Assembly (NCBI RefSeq): GCF_011305535.1
Contig: NZ_CP049905.1
Coordinates: forward strand, 4,214,001-4,278,000
Length of the DNA: 64,000 nt
Direction: 5' to 3'
DNA from: Diaphorobacter sp. HDW4B
GTDB taxonomy: Bacteria > Pseudomonadota > Gammaproteobacteria > Burkholderiales > Burkholderiaceae_C
The notes beneath the pieces are model-generated. The model did no database searches. It saw only the letters and a program-made list of their open reading frames with translations, and had not been told where the DNA came from. Shown here one piece after another: positions 23,628-33,168 of this stretch. Position 1 is the stretch's first letter, and each line of letters starts with the position of its first letter. Position numbers and translations under genes: made by a program.

Positions 23628-25829
23628 TCAGCGGTTCACGTCCACGACGATGCGTCCGCGCACCTTGGCTGCCAGCAGGTCGTTTGCGAGCGGAATCACC
23701 TCGCTCAGGCCGATCAGGCGCGTGTTGTTGCCGAGCACTTCTGCGGGCAGCTCCTTGGCGAGCCGGTCCCACGCAGTCTGGCGACGCGACATCGGGGCAT
23801 AGACGCTGTCCACGCCGACCAGCGTTACGCCGCGCAGGATGAAGGGCGCAACGCTCGCTGGCAGGTCCATGCCCTGCGCCAGACCGCAGGCCGCGACCAC
23901 ACCGCCGTAGCGCATGGTGGCCAGCACATTGGCAAGCGTGTGGCTGCCGACGGCATCGACCGCGCCGGCCCAGTTTTCCTTTTGCAGCGGCTTGCCTTGG
24001 GCGCTCAGCGATTGGCGGTCCATGACGGCGCTTGCGCCCAGTGCTTCGAGGTGCGGCGCTTCTTCCATGCGACCCGTCGATGCCGTGACCATGTATCCCA
24101 GTCGCGACAGCAGCGCGATGGCGATGCTGCCCACGCCGCCATTCGCGCCCGTCACCAGCACCGGGCCGGATTCGGGCGTGAGGCCATGCGACTGCAGCGC
24201 CATCACGCACAGCATGGCGGTGTAGCCCGCCGTGCCGATCGACATGGCCTGTTCGGCGCTCATGCCTTCGGGCAGGCGAATCAGCCAATCCGCGCGCGTG
24301 GTGGCGTATTGCGAAAGCCCGCCCCAGTACAGTTCGCCCGTGCCCCAACCGTTGAGCACCACAGCGTCGCCGGGCTGGAATCGCGGATCGGCGCTGCGCT
24401 CGACCACGCCTGCGAAGTCGATGCCCGGCACCATGGGGAATTTGCGCACCACGGGCGATTTGCCGGTGATGGCCAGCGCATCCTTGTAGTTCATCGTCGA
24501 GTGGCTCACGCGCACCAGCACCTCGCCGTCGGGCAGATCGGATTGACTCAGCGTGCTCAGCGCCGCACCGTAGCTGCCGCCTTCGGGCTTGGTGATCTGG
24601 ATGGCCTTGAACTGCTCCAGTGCGGTCAATGCAGACGTGCCGCTTGGCGCAGCGGCTTGTGCGTGCTGGCGGTGACTGCGTGCATAGCGTTGGGTCAGCG
24701 TCGCACCAAGCCGGTCGCGCATGATTTCGTTGGAGCCGTCGGCCAGGCACAGCGCCTTGGCGGCGAGCAGCTTGCGCGTGAGTCCTTCGCCATAAGCCAG
24801 ACCACGTGCGCCCATGGCCTGAACGCAGGTGGCGATGGCGTCCAGCGTTTCATTGCCTGCATAGAGCTTGGCCATGGCGGCGGCCTCGACGGCATCGTCG
24901 CTCTCGTCCTCGATCAGCGCGGCGGCGCGCGTGATCAGCATCTGCAGAATCTCGTCATGCATCGACACGTCGATGAGCGACCAGCGCAGTCCTTGTTGAT
25001 TGAGCACCGGCTGCCCGAACACCATGCGCGATGCCGTATGCGCCGTGGCCTGCGTGAGCGCGGCGCGCAGCATGCCCGAGGCCATGGCCGCCACATGCAC
25101 GCGGGCCTTGTTCACGCCTGCCATCGCCTGCTTGAAACCCGAGCCGGGGATGTAGAGCACGTCGCTGTCGGCTGCAATGTAGTCGCTGAGCTCGAAGCCG
25201 CCGATGCCGCCCATGGCGATGCCATCCATCTGCCGGTCGACGATGCGGCGGCACTGCGGCGTGTCCAGACGCACGATGAAGCAGGCGATGCCCGCTGCGC
25301 CCGCAGCCGGGTGGGTCTGCGCGAACACCAGTGCCAATTCGCCGCCTTGCACGTTGGCGATCCACTGCTTGGAGCCGCTCAGAGACCAGCCGCCATCCAC
25401 CCGCTTGGCCGACATGCGGATCGCGGCGAAATCGCTGCCTGCGCCGTCTTCCGTCATGGCCGTGCAGCCGATCAGCTCACCGCGCAGCATGGCAGGCACA
25501 TACTGTTTGCGAGCCACCTCGCTGCCGCTTTCGGCAATGCGCAGAATGGCGTTGTGGTGATTGATGAAGCCGAACGCAAAGCCGAAATCCACTTCGGCCA
25601 GCGTGCGCGCAGCTTCGATGCGGGCTTGAAAAGGCAGGCCGAGGCCGCCTTGCTCGGTCGGCACTTCGATGCCGCCAAGGCCTTCACGGCATGCAGCGCG
25701 GATCGCGTCGCCTGCCCATTGTTGTTCTGATGCGGGTTGCGCTGCGAGCGGTGCTACGACGCGCTCGGCGAATGCGCGCAGACGGGCTGCGAGCTGTGTG
25801 ATGTCGTTGTGCTGGGATGTGCTGTTCAT
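23628..25829 (-). CDS. Fusion of acyl-CoA dehydrogenase and AcuI/YhdH-type MDR reductase
   Basis: One uninterrupted 733-residue protein from ATG 25829 (MNSTSQHNDITQ), 22 bases after the CoA-transferase stop; earlier in-frame starts would overlap that gene. Residues about 1-375 are an acyl-CoA dehydrogenase (IGCTAMTEDGAGSD, then LSGSKQWIANV). Residues about 375-400 are an Ala/Gln/Ser linker. Residues about 400-733 are a zinc-free medium-chain reductase like acryloyl-CoA reductase AcuI (STMNYKDALAITGKSP, then GPVLVTGANGGVGSIAI as the NADPH site). Where dehydrogenases usually have the catalytic Glu (IYEGT), this one reads LADGS, an Asp. The fusion of an oxidising and a reducing domain is unusual; substrate unknown. 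Confidence 0.85.
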   Translation of the reverse strand: MNSTSQHNDITQLAARLRAFAERVVAPLAAQPASEQQWAGDAIRAACREGLGGIEVPTEQGGLGLPFQARIEAARTLAEVDFGFAFGFINHHNAILRIAESGSEVARKQYVPAMLRGELIGCTAMTEDGAGSDFAAIRMSAKRVDGGWSLSGSKQWIANVQGGELALVFAQTHPAAGAAGIACFIVRLDTPQCRRIVDRQMDGIAMGGIGGFELSDYIAADSDVLYIPGSGFKQAMAGVNKARVHVAAMASGMLRAALTQATAHTASRMVFGQPVLNQQGLRWSLIDVSMHDEILQMLITRAAALIEDESDDAVEAAAMAKLYAGNETLDAIATCVQAMGARGLAYGEGLTRKLLAAKALCLADGSNEIMRDRLGATLTQRYARSHRQHAQAAAPSGTSALTALEQFKAIQITKPEGGSYGAALSTLSQSDLPDGEVLVRVSHSTMNYKDALAITGKSPVVRKFPMVPGIDFAGVVERSADPRFQPGDAVVLNGWGTGELYWGGLSQYATTRADWLIRLPEGMSAEQAMSIGTAGYTAMLCVMALQSHGLTPESGPVLVTGANGGVGSIAIALLSRLGYMVTASTGRMEEAPHLEALGASAVMDRQSLSAQGKPLQKENWAGAVDAVGSHTLANVLATMRYGGVVAACGLAQGMDLPASVAPFILRGVTLVGVDSVYAPMSRRQTAWDRLAKELPAEVLGNNTRLIGLSEVIPLANDLLAAKVRGRIVVDVNR

Positions 25830-25851
25830 GATCTTTTTTTGGGGTGTGGCT

Positions 25852-27078
25852 TCAGGCGCTCGTGGTCTCGGCGGTCTTGATCGCGCCGGTGCGTGCGAGC
25901 GCTTCGATCTTTCCATCGGAGTAGCCTGCGACACGTTGCAGCACGGAGGCGGTGTCCTGCGCGAAGGCGGGGGGGTAGGGCAGATGGGGCATGCCCGCGA
26001 ACTTGAACGGGTTGCCCAGCAGGCGCACGCTGTCGTCGCTGTTCGGGCGCGGCACGTTTTCCACCATCTGGCGCGCGGTGGTGAGCGGATGGTTGAGCGC
26101 TTCTTCCACGTTGTTCACGAGTGCGGCGGGAACGCGTGCTTGCTTGAAGATGGCCAGCCATTCGCCGGAGGTGCGCTGACCGATCGCATCGCCCAGTTCC
26201 TTGGTGAGCGCATCGATATTGGCGATGCGTGCCGCGCCGGTGGCAAAGCGCGCATCCTTGGGAATGTCGGGGCGGCCAATGGTCTCGCACAGCTTGAGCC
26301 AGAACGGCTCGCCGGTCGGCGCGAGCGCGAGCCATTTGCCGTCCTTGGCGAGGTAGATGTCGCTGGGTGCGATCATCGCGTGGCGCGCGCCGGTTGCACG
26401 CGGCAGGGGGCCACCAGTCAGCCAGCCCTGCGCCTGCCAGGTGAGCATGGCGATCTGCGCGTCGAACAGCGAGATCTGCACCAGCTCGCCCTTGCCCGTG
26501 GCTTCGGCCTTGGCGAGCGCCGCCGCCGTGCCGAGCGCAAGGTACAGGCCACCAACCAGATCGGCCGCCTGATACCCGAAGCGCACGGGCTTGCCGTTCT
26601 CTTCGCCGGTGATGCTCATCACGCCGCTCATGGCCTGCAGCATCAGGTCGAACGCGGGTGCATCGGCCCACTCGCCCTGATCATGCAGGCCGATGAGCTG
26701 GCCCACGACGATGCGCGGGTTGATGGCGCTGAGTGTGTCGAAATCCAGTCCCAGACGTTTGGGCACCGACGGCGCGAAGCCGTAGATCACCGCATCGCTC
26801 TCGCGCACCAGATCGTCGAGGGCCGCCTTGCCAGCGGGCGACTTGAGGTCCAGCGCAATGCTTTGCTTGCCGCGATTGACGGACAGAAAAAACGGCGTGT
26901 CGCCCGAATCGAGCACGGGCGGCACGCGGCGTGCGTAGTCGCCGTCCAGCGCTTCCACCTTGATGACTTCTGCGCCCAATTGCGCCAGCAGCTGGCCGCC
27001 GAACGGGCCGCCGAGCACCCAGCTCAGGTCGAGAATGCGTTTGCCAGAAAGCATGTTGATTTGTCTCCGAAATTCCAA
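25852..27078 (-). CDS. Class III CoA-transferase (CaiB/BaiF family)
   Basis: A 408-residue enzyme that moves CoA between carboxylic acids. Typical motifs are KRILDLSWVLGGPFGGQLLA near the start, NRGKQSIALDLKSPAGK (about residue 70), and the catalytic Asp in PAFDLMLQAMSGVMSITGE (about residue 145). It is first in a leftward cluster (CoA-transferase, dehydrogenase/reductase fusion, Bug protein) and is divergent from a LysR gene, so it probably activates the substrate as a CoA thioester for the next enzyme. Substrate not deducible. Confidence 0.92.
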   Translation of the reverse strand: MEFRRQINMLSGKRILDLSWVLGGPFGGQLLAQLGAEVIKVEALDGDYARRVPPVLDSGDTPFFLSVNRGKQSIALDLKSPAGKAALDDLVRESDAVIYGFAPSVPKRLGLDFDTLSAINPRIVVGQLIGLHDQGEWADAPAFDLMLQAMSGVMSITGEENGKPVRFGYQAADLVGGLYLALGTAAALAKAEATGKGELVQISLFDAQIAMLTWQAQGWLTGGPLPRATGARHAMIAPSDIYLAKDGKWLALAPTGEPFWLKLCETIGRPDIPKDARFATGAARIANIDALTKELGDAIGQRTSGEWLAIFKQARVPAALVNNVEEALNHPLTTARQMVENVPRPNSDDSVRLLGNPFKFAGMPHLPYPPAFAQDTASVLQRVAGYSDGKIEALARTGAIKTAETTSA

Positions 27079-27176
27079 AAATACTCACATTGCTGTGCTT
27101 TGGAGAAATTAAACAACCAGCCTTCAAGCAAATCAAACGATATAAACTGGGATTTCTTGTTAGTTAAATTCACACT
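27079..27176. promoter_or_regulatory. Divergent promoter region of the CoA-transferase operon and LysR gene
   Basis: A 98-base, AT-rich space between divergent starts, the usual place for LysR operator and promoters. I did not find a convincing T-N11-A palindrome here. Confidence 0.45.
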
Positions 27177-28073
27177 ATGCACAAGCTGCCTCCGCTCACA
27201 TCGATTCGTGCCTTCGAAGCGGCGGGCCGTTTGCTCAGTTTCTCGCGGGCGGCCGATGAGCTCTCGGTGACGCATGGCGCGGTGAGCCACCAGATCAAGG
27301 CACTGGAAGACTGGCTGGGCGTGCCGCTGTTTCGCCGTCTGGGCAAGTCGATTGCGCTGACCGATCAGGGGCGGCTGTATCTGGACTCGATCAGTCCGGC
27401 CCTCGGTGCGATTGCATCGGCCTCGCGCAGCATCAGCGCGCATGAGGTGCTGCGCGTGAATGCGCTGCCCACGTTCACCATGCGCTGGCTGTTTCCGCGT
27501 CTGGCGCAGTTTCGCGAGCTGCATCCGCACATCGAGGTGCAGATCAGCACGGGGCTCGAGCCCATGAGCCGGCTACCAGCCAACATCGATGTGGTGATCC
27601 GCCGCGAACCGCAGGATGTGACGGGGTTGCACAAGGTACGGGTGGTGTCGGAGACGGCCTATCCCGTGTGCTCGCCGAATCTGCTGGATCGTCTGCCGCT
27701 CGTGCAGATTGCCGATCTGCAGCACCACACCATCCTGCATTGCCCGGCGCGGCGCACCGCCTGGGATGAGTGGCTGAGCATGGCGCACCACAGCCGCGTG
27801 GTGCCTGCGCAGTCGTTGGAGCTGGAGCATCTGTACTTTTGCCTGCAAGCTGCCATCGATGGCATCGGCGTGGCCATGGGCTACTCCACGCTGGTCACGA
27901 CCGATCTGGCGGCGGGGCGTCTGATTGCGCCGTTCGGGTCGGTGGTGCTGCCCACGCCGGGTTATTTCCTGATCACGCGCGCCGAGCGCCAGCACGACCC
28001 GGTGGTGAAAACGTTCTGCGAATGGCTGCTGGCACAGGGCGCGGAGTTCGATGCGCAGATGGCGGCTGGTTGA
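27177..28073 (+). CDS. LysR-family regulator (GcvA-like)
   Basis: A 298-residue regulator. Residues 5-65 are the helix-turn-helix (LPPLTSIRAFEAAGRLLSFS, ADELSVTHGAVSHQIKALE), followed by the co-inducer-binding domain. The N-terminal pattern and QLRTHPH-like central part (RELHPHIEVQISTG) resemble the GcvA subgroup. Divergent orientation from the CoA-transferase operon suggests it controls that operon. Confidence 0.9.
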   Translation: MHKLPPLTSIRAFEAAGRLLSFSRAADELSVTHGAVSHQIKALEDWLGVPLFRRLGKSIALTDQGRLYLDSISPALGAIASASRSISAHEVLRVNALPTFTMRWLFPRLAQFRELHPHIEVQISTGLEPMSRLPANIDVVIRREPQDVTGLHKVRVVSETAYPVCSPNLLDRLPLVQIADLQHHTILHCPARRTAWDEWLSMAHHSRVVPAQSLELEHLYFCLQAAIDGIGVAMGYSTLVTTDLAAGRLIAPFGSVVLPTPGYFLITRAERQHDPVVKTFCEWLLAQGAEFDAQMAAG

Positions 28074-28232
28074 GTCCGAAGGCCCATGCACCTTCCCGTT
28101 GAACAACAAAAAGAGAGCACTTGCAAAACCTGCTCTACACTCCGCTTGATATTTTCTTGACCGACATCGTGGGCTTGTTGCGGCGCGTTTGACGTGTTTG
28201 CAGGCCCGCTCCATCTGAATGATGCCTGCCGC

Positions 28233-31200
28233 ATGAACCTTATCGCTCAAGCCGTACTGTCCAGAATCCAGGGCAACAAGGAACGCATCAGCACGCTGCG
28301 CGTGGTGGCGCTGGACCAGCAGGGGGATGACGCCGCCGCGCGCCATGTGGTGACCTTGCAGACCACGCATCTCAAGGCGGGGCTGGCCGAGGGCGTGGAT
28401 GAAAGCACGCTCACTCCCATGCCGGTGACGCTGGCCCTGGCGCGACAGCGGGCGGTGAGCTATCTGCAGCAGCGGCTGGCGGCGGGCGAGGTGCTGCGGT
28501 CGCAGCAAGGGTTTGATGATGTGGTGACAGCGCCCGCTCAGTCGGCTGCAGCTGCTTCGGCGGCGGAGTCTTCCGCGCGGGCCAAGGCGATTGCGGCGCT
28601 GTGTGCCAAGCTTGATGGCAGTGCGTGGCGGCGCTTGTCGGCGCAGCAGCAGGGACGGCTTGTCTGGCGGCTGGCGGAATACGCCGACCCGGCGCGTGGC
28701 GGGCAGGCGCAGCAGTTGCTGTACTCGCAGGTGCCGCGTTTGATCGCGTTGCTGGAGTCGGGCGACGATCTGCTCGACTACTGCCTGGCCTATCTGATCG
28801 GTCGTCTGGGCGACGGTGGCGCGGCGGTGGCGATGCAGGCGCTGTCGCAGCGCGGTCGTGGCAGTGCGACGCGCGATATCGCACGGCAGGCGTGGCTTGC
28901 GTTGCTGGGTCCTCAGGAGCGAGATGCGGCGCTCGAATCGGCCCGCCAGTATCTGGCCGATCGGGGCGAGGACGCGACGATCGAAGGCCGCTCGCGACGC
29001 AAGAAAAAAGACCTTTCGGGCGACGCGCAGGCGTTGCTCCACATCGACGAGCTGGGTTGCTTCGACGAAACCATGGCGCTTGAATCGCGCGAATGGCTGG
29101 CGAGTGTCGATCCGGTCAGTGATCTGTGGCCGGCCCTCAAGCGCATCTACAAACGCGCGGAGTGGCGGCACGATCATGCGACGCTGGCGGTGTTGCACGG
29201 CCGTTTTGATGGCCCCAAGCCCGACTATGCGATCTACCACCGCGAAACCGCGCTTTACATGCGGCTGCGTGGCTGGCGGCATTTGCGGCGCTTGGCCGCT
29301 GCCGAGCACAGTCAGGCACCTGCGCTGGCCTCTGCGTTGCTGCGCCGCATGGACGAGCTGTGCGCTGAGGAGCAAGCGCCATCACGGGGCCGTCTCAACG
29401 AGATGCACTGGCTGCTTGCCGCGCGGCTCGTGCTGCCCGAATGGTCGGGGCTGCACGCATCGCATCGCGCGTGGAGCTGGGGTGTGAATGCGCCGCTGCC
29501 GCTGGACCAACTCGCGCCGAATCGCGTCGATGGTCTGGCAAGCATGTGGAATGGAAATCCGCAACCGCTGCTCGCGTTGGTGGGGCAGAGCCAATCGAAG
29601 CTGCTGCTCTGGTCGTTCACGCGTGCGCTGAGTGATCAGATGGATTTTCTGATGCAGCGCGAGCCTGCGCAGATCGCGCCGTTGCTGCATCAAAGCTATG
29701 CGCCTGCCGCGGCGCTGGGGCTGGAGGTCGCGCAAAAGCACATGGCCGAAGTGCGCGACATGCAGGCGTTGCGCCCGTGGCTGTTGGCGCTCGCGCAATG
29801 CAGCGACGGGCCTGCGGCAGATTATTTGAGCGCGTGGCTTTCGCGTGATCGGGTGAGCGCCGCAAGCGATGCGGATCTGATCGCCGCGTTGCTGATTTCT
29901 CCTGCAGCAGCCTCACGCACACAAGGCGTTGCGCTGCTGTCGTTTGCCGATGGCGCGGCGGTGGCTCTGGCGTTGCTTGCCGCGTTGCCGACGGTTGATG
30001 AAAACAACCCAGCGCTTGGCGAGATTCGCGACACCATCGTGTCCTTGCTTGCCGACAACGCGCCGCTTGCGCGCCATGCCGCCAGCGTTCCGCCCTTGCC
30101 GTTGCAGCGCCTGCTGGAGCATTCGCTCACGCCGCTGGTGCAGATCGCGACGGCGTGGATGTTGGTGCATCCCGCCGCGTTGCAGACCTTGCCCGCCAGT
30201 TCGCTGCGCAATCTGCTGGGCTCCGACGAGCCTGCGCGCGTGGCTTGCGGCATTCAACTGCTGGGCAGTCTGCCGGACGATGTGCTGTATGAACAAGCCG
30301 ATGTTCTGGCCGAGTTCGCAGTGTCGCCGCATCGCGAGATGCGCAAGGCGGTGGCACCGATCATCACGCGGCTCGCCAAGGATTCGCGCTGCAACGCGCG
30401 CATCGCCGAGCGCCTGCACGATGCGCTGTTTCGCGCCGAAGAAGGCGAGGGCGTGTACGACGATGTGCTGGCCTTGCTGACCGGCCCGCTCAAGGACGTG
30501 GCACCGGCGCGCGATGCGTCCGGCACCTGGCGTGCGCTGCAGGCACGCGCGACCGGTGCGCAGCGCTACGGCGCGTGGGCGCTGCAGGCGTTGGGCGACG
30601 AGGCGTACACGTTGCGCCAATGGTCCACGCTGGCGCGCCATGCGGACATGGATGTGCGTGCGCGCAGTCGCAAGACCATCGACGCGCGGCTCACGCCCAT
30701 GGAGCAGACCACGCCCGAGCAGGCGGAGCAGTTGCTGCCGCTGGCCGACGCGCGCTTTGTGGACACGCAGGAATATGCGCGCGTGATGTTGGGCGAGCGG
30801 CTGCCGGCTTCTGCGCTGTCGCCCGAATTGCTGGTGGCGTGGGTCGATCATCCGCAGCCGTGGGTGCAGGCGCTGGGCCGTCAGCGGCTCACCCAGCAGA
30901 TGAGCGCGCCCGAGGCCAGCATGTGCCTCACGCGGCTGTCGCAGCATCCGAGCACCAGCGTGCAGTTGTTCGTCACGCAATGGTTGTTGAGTCTGCCCGA
31001 CGAATCGGCCACCGAGCGTGCGGCGCGCTTGCAGGAATTGCAGCCCTATTTTCTGGCCGTGCTCAGTCAGGTGCATCGCGCCCGTGCGAGCAAGACGCGC
31101 GTGCTGAGCTTTCTGCGCACGCAACTGCAATCGCCCGAAACGGCGGCCGTCGTTGCCAGCATTTTTGCGCGGCAGGTGGTGAGCGCGAGTCTCGCCGATC

Positions 31201-31325
31201 AGCCCGACTACGTGGCGGGGCTGCGCGACATCGCGGCACGTCATCCCGAACTCGCGCAGAGCTTCATGCAGCCCGTGGCGGTAGAAGCGCGTGGTCACCG
31301 CAGCAGCGCAACTCCTGTTCTCTGA
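28233..31325 (+). CDS. ARM/HEAT-type helical repeat protein of a retron system
   Basis: A 1030-residue, Ala/Leu-rich, almost entirely helical protein with no membrane segment or enzyme motif. Irregular two-helix units run along most of its length (for example LLDYCLAYLIGRLGDGGAAV, ACGIQLLGSLPDDVLYEQAD, HREMRKAVAPIITRLAKDSR), as in ARM/HEAT solenoids, which are protein- or nucleic-acid-binding scaffolds. A basic patch RSRRKKKDLSG lies near residue 265. I chose ATG 28233 (MNLIAQAVLSRIQGNKER); a GTG at 28194 is also possible. The stop is 8 bases before the SWIM protein start, so the genes form an operon. In a retron the accessory proteins are the likely toxic effectors, held inactive by RT and msDNA. 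Confidence 0.75.
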   Translation: MNLIAQAVLSRIQGNKERISTLRVVALDQQGDDAAARHVVTLQTTHLKAGLAEGVDESTLTPMPVTLALARQRAVSYLQQRLAAGEVLRSQQGFDDVVTAPAQSAAAASAAESSARAKAIAALCAKLDGSAWRRLSAQQQGRLVWRLAEYADPARGGQAQQLLYSQVPRLIALLESGDDLLDYCLAYLIGRLGDGGAAVAMQALSQRGRGSATRDIARQAWLALLGPQERDAALESARQYLADRGEDATIEGRSRRKKKDLSGDAQALLHIDELGCFDETMALESREWLASVDPVSDLWPALKRIYKRAEWRHDHATLAVLHGRFDGPKPDYAIYHRETALYMRLRGWRHLRRLAAAEHSQAPALASALLRRMDELCAEEQAPSRGRLNEMHWLLAARLVLPEWSGLHASHRAWSWGVNAPLPLDQLAPNRVDGLASMWNGNPQPLLALVGQSQSKLLLWSFTRALSDQMDFLMQREPAQIAPLLHQSYAPAAALGLEVAQKHMAEVRDMQALRPWLLALAQCSDGPAADYLSAWLSRDRVSAASDADLIAALLISPAAASRTQGVALLSFADGAAVALALLAALPTVDENNPALGEIRDTIVSLLADNAPLARHAASVPPLPLQRLLEHSLTPLVQIATAWMLVHPAALQTLPASSLRNLLGSDEPARVACGIQLLGSLPDDVLYEQADVLAEFAVSPHREMRKAVAPIITRLAKDSRCNARIAERLHDALFRAEEGEGVYDDVLALLTGPLKDVAPARDASGTWRALQARATGAQRYGAWALQALGDEAYTLRQWSTLARHADMDVRARSRKTIDARLTPMEQTTPEQAEQLLPLADARFVDTQEYARVMLGERLPASALSPELLVAWVDHPQPWVQALGRQRLTQQMSAPEASMCLTRLSQHPSTSVQLFVTQWLLSLPDESATERAARLQELQPYFLAVLSQVHRARASKTRVLSFLRTQLQSPETAAVVASIFARQVVSASLADQPDYVAGLRDIAARHPELAQSFMQPVAVEARGHRSSATPVL

Positions 31326-31333
31326 GGTCTGCA

Positions 31334-33112
31334 ATGGAATTTCGATACCAGTACTACGGCACGACCAACGTCAGCGACACGGCCGCTGCGCAGTCTTTCT
31401 CGTTCGCGCCCGATCTGCTCAGGCCGCCCGTGCGATTCGATGGCACATTGAAGCGCGACGGGCTGGCTTATCTGCAAGTGCGCGAAGGGCTGTCCGCGCT
31501 GCACGATGTGGTGGTGAGCGACATGCGCACGCGCGGTCGTGACAAGACTGCATACCAGCAATGGCTTGCGGAACATGAGTCGCAACTGCTGGCCGATTTC
31601 ATGGCCGACACCGGTGGCGTGCAGGCGCGGTTGACAGAAATCGGCACCGAGTTGCGGACTCTGCGTTCAGCCAGAGACAAGTGGCTCAAGCCGTTCTACC
31701 AGGCGCAGCGCAAGTACTTCGAATGGCTGTACCAGAACAACAAGGATCTCTGGTATGTGCTCGATCCGGTGATCACCGTGCATCCGGATCGGTTGCTGTT
31801 CGAGGCCTTCAGTCAGGATGAATCGAGCTACTGCTCGGTCAGCGTCCAGCATGCGGCGTTCGAGCATGCGGGCGAGATGCAATGCGGCACGACCAACATC
31901 GATTACTCGTCCACGCTGTACGAAGAGTTCCAGAAAATCCGCAACTACAAGGACACGCGGTTGCAGCTCGATCCGGCGGGCTTCGATGTGCAGACCGGCA
32001 CCGATCCGGGCCTGCGCGAGGAAAAGATCGATCTGCCCGACAGCTGGCTGCGCGGCTTTCTGCAGGTATCGAGCGCCATGGCCTTGCCCGCGACCGTCAT
32101 CGAGCTGCATGCGATGGACCTGTTCAACATCTGCGCGCAACTGCGCGGCCAGCGCGAAAAGCATGGACCGCGTTCGATGCGCTTTGAACTCATGCCCAAC
32201 GCCGCGCCGGTCATCGTGTTCGAGCCTTGGGAAAAGCGACTCGTCACCAAGCGCTCCAAAGTGGTAGGCGAGCCGCTGACCTACGGAAAAACGATTCGCA
32301 TGTGGGGCCGCCGCCGGTTGCTTACGCTGGAGCGCCTGATCTCGCAGGCCACGCGCGTTCGCGTGCATCTGCTGGGCACAGGCATGCCCAGCTTCTGGGT
32401 GATCGACATGGGGCTGGTCACCGTGACGCTGGGGCTGTCGGGCTGGAGTTCCAATGATTGGTCGGCCAGTGCGCGCTTTCATCTGATGGCACCGCAGGCG
32501 GATGTGAAGGATGCCGATATTCAGGTCGTAGGCAATGCGCTGCAATCGCGCTGGCAAGCGAGTGCCGATGAGTTGGCCGCTGCTACGGGACTGTCCACTG
32601 CGCAGGTCCATACGGCCATGACGAACTGGATGCATGCCGGTCGCGCCGTGTATGACCTTTCGGCCGAACGCTATGCATGGCGCGAGTTGCTGCGCGAGCC
32701 GATCACGGCCGATCAGGTGCTGGTGCCCGCATCGCCCGAGGAGGAAGCCGCGCTCACGTTGATTCGTGACCACAAGGTGCCGATGCCGACCTTGGATTAC
32801 GCAGACGGCTACACGCGCATTCGCGGAAAGATCGCGCGGGCCAACGATGGCAAGCGCTTTTTTGAAGCGCAGTTGGAATTGAACGCCGACGAGCAGATGA
32901 CCGATGCGACCTGCACCTGCAACTTCTTCCAGCAGCACCGCATGTACCAAGGTCCTTGTCAGCACATGGTGGCGCTGCGTCTGATGGCGCAGCCCGAGCT
33001 GGACGCGAATCGCACACATGCGAGAAAGGCTGCTGCGACTGTTGCAGCAGCATCCAACGATAACGTTGACGTTAACGATCAGGCCCAAAAGAGCCAAGGA
33101 GAAATCGCGTGA
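31334..33112 (+). CDS. Winged-helix and SWIM zinc-finger protein of a retron system
   Basis: A 592-residue protein. The N-terminal two-thirds is unrecognised (YQYYGTTNVSDTAAAQSFSF at the start). A winged-helix-like segment is seen near residues 405-455 (RWQASADELAAATGLSTAQV, then MTNWMHAGRAVYDLSAERY). Near residues 530-555 a SWIM zinc finger reads CTC, 12 residues, CQH (CxC-x12-CxH). SWIM domains bind zinc and are thought to bind DNA or protein. The tail is Ala/Asn/Asp-rich. A GAGG ribosome site precedes ATG 31334. It is followed directly by the retron ncRNA and RT gene. It is probably part of the effector arm with the helical-repeat protein. Confidence 0.8.
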   Translation: MEFRYQYYGTTNVSDTAAAQSFSFAPDLLRPPVRFDGTLKRDGLAYLQVREGLSALHDVVVSDMRTRGRDKTAYQQWLAEHESQLLADFMADTGGVQARLTEIGTELRTLRSARDKWLKPFYQAQRKYFEWLYQNNKDLWYVLDPVITVHPDRLLFEAFSQDESSYCSVSVQHAAFEHAGEMQCGTTNIDYSSTLYEEFQKIRNYKDTRLQLDPAGFDVQTGTDPGLREEKIDLPDSWLRGFLQVSSAMALPATVIELHAMDLFNICAQLRGQREKHGPRSMRFELMPNAAPVIVFEPWEKRLVTKRSKVVGEPLTYGKTIRMWGRRRLLTLERLISQATRVRVHLLGTGMPSFWVIDMGLVTVTLGLSGWSSNDWSASARFHLMAPQADVKDADIQVVGNALQSRWQASADELAAATGLSTAQVHTAMTNWMHAGRAVYDLSAERYAWRELLREPITADQVLVPASPEEEAALTLIRDHKVPMPTLDYADGYTRIRGKIARANDGKRFFEAQLELNADEQMTDATCTCNFFQQHRMYQGPCQHMVALRLMAQPELDANRTHARKAAATVAAASNDNVDVNDQAQKSQGEIA

Positions 33113-33168
33113 GAATAATGAATGGTTATTTCACCCATTTTCCTTCGGTTTCCACTACACTGTTTTCT

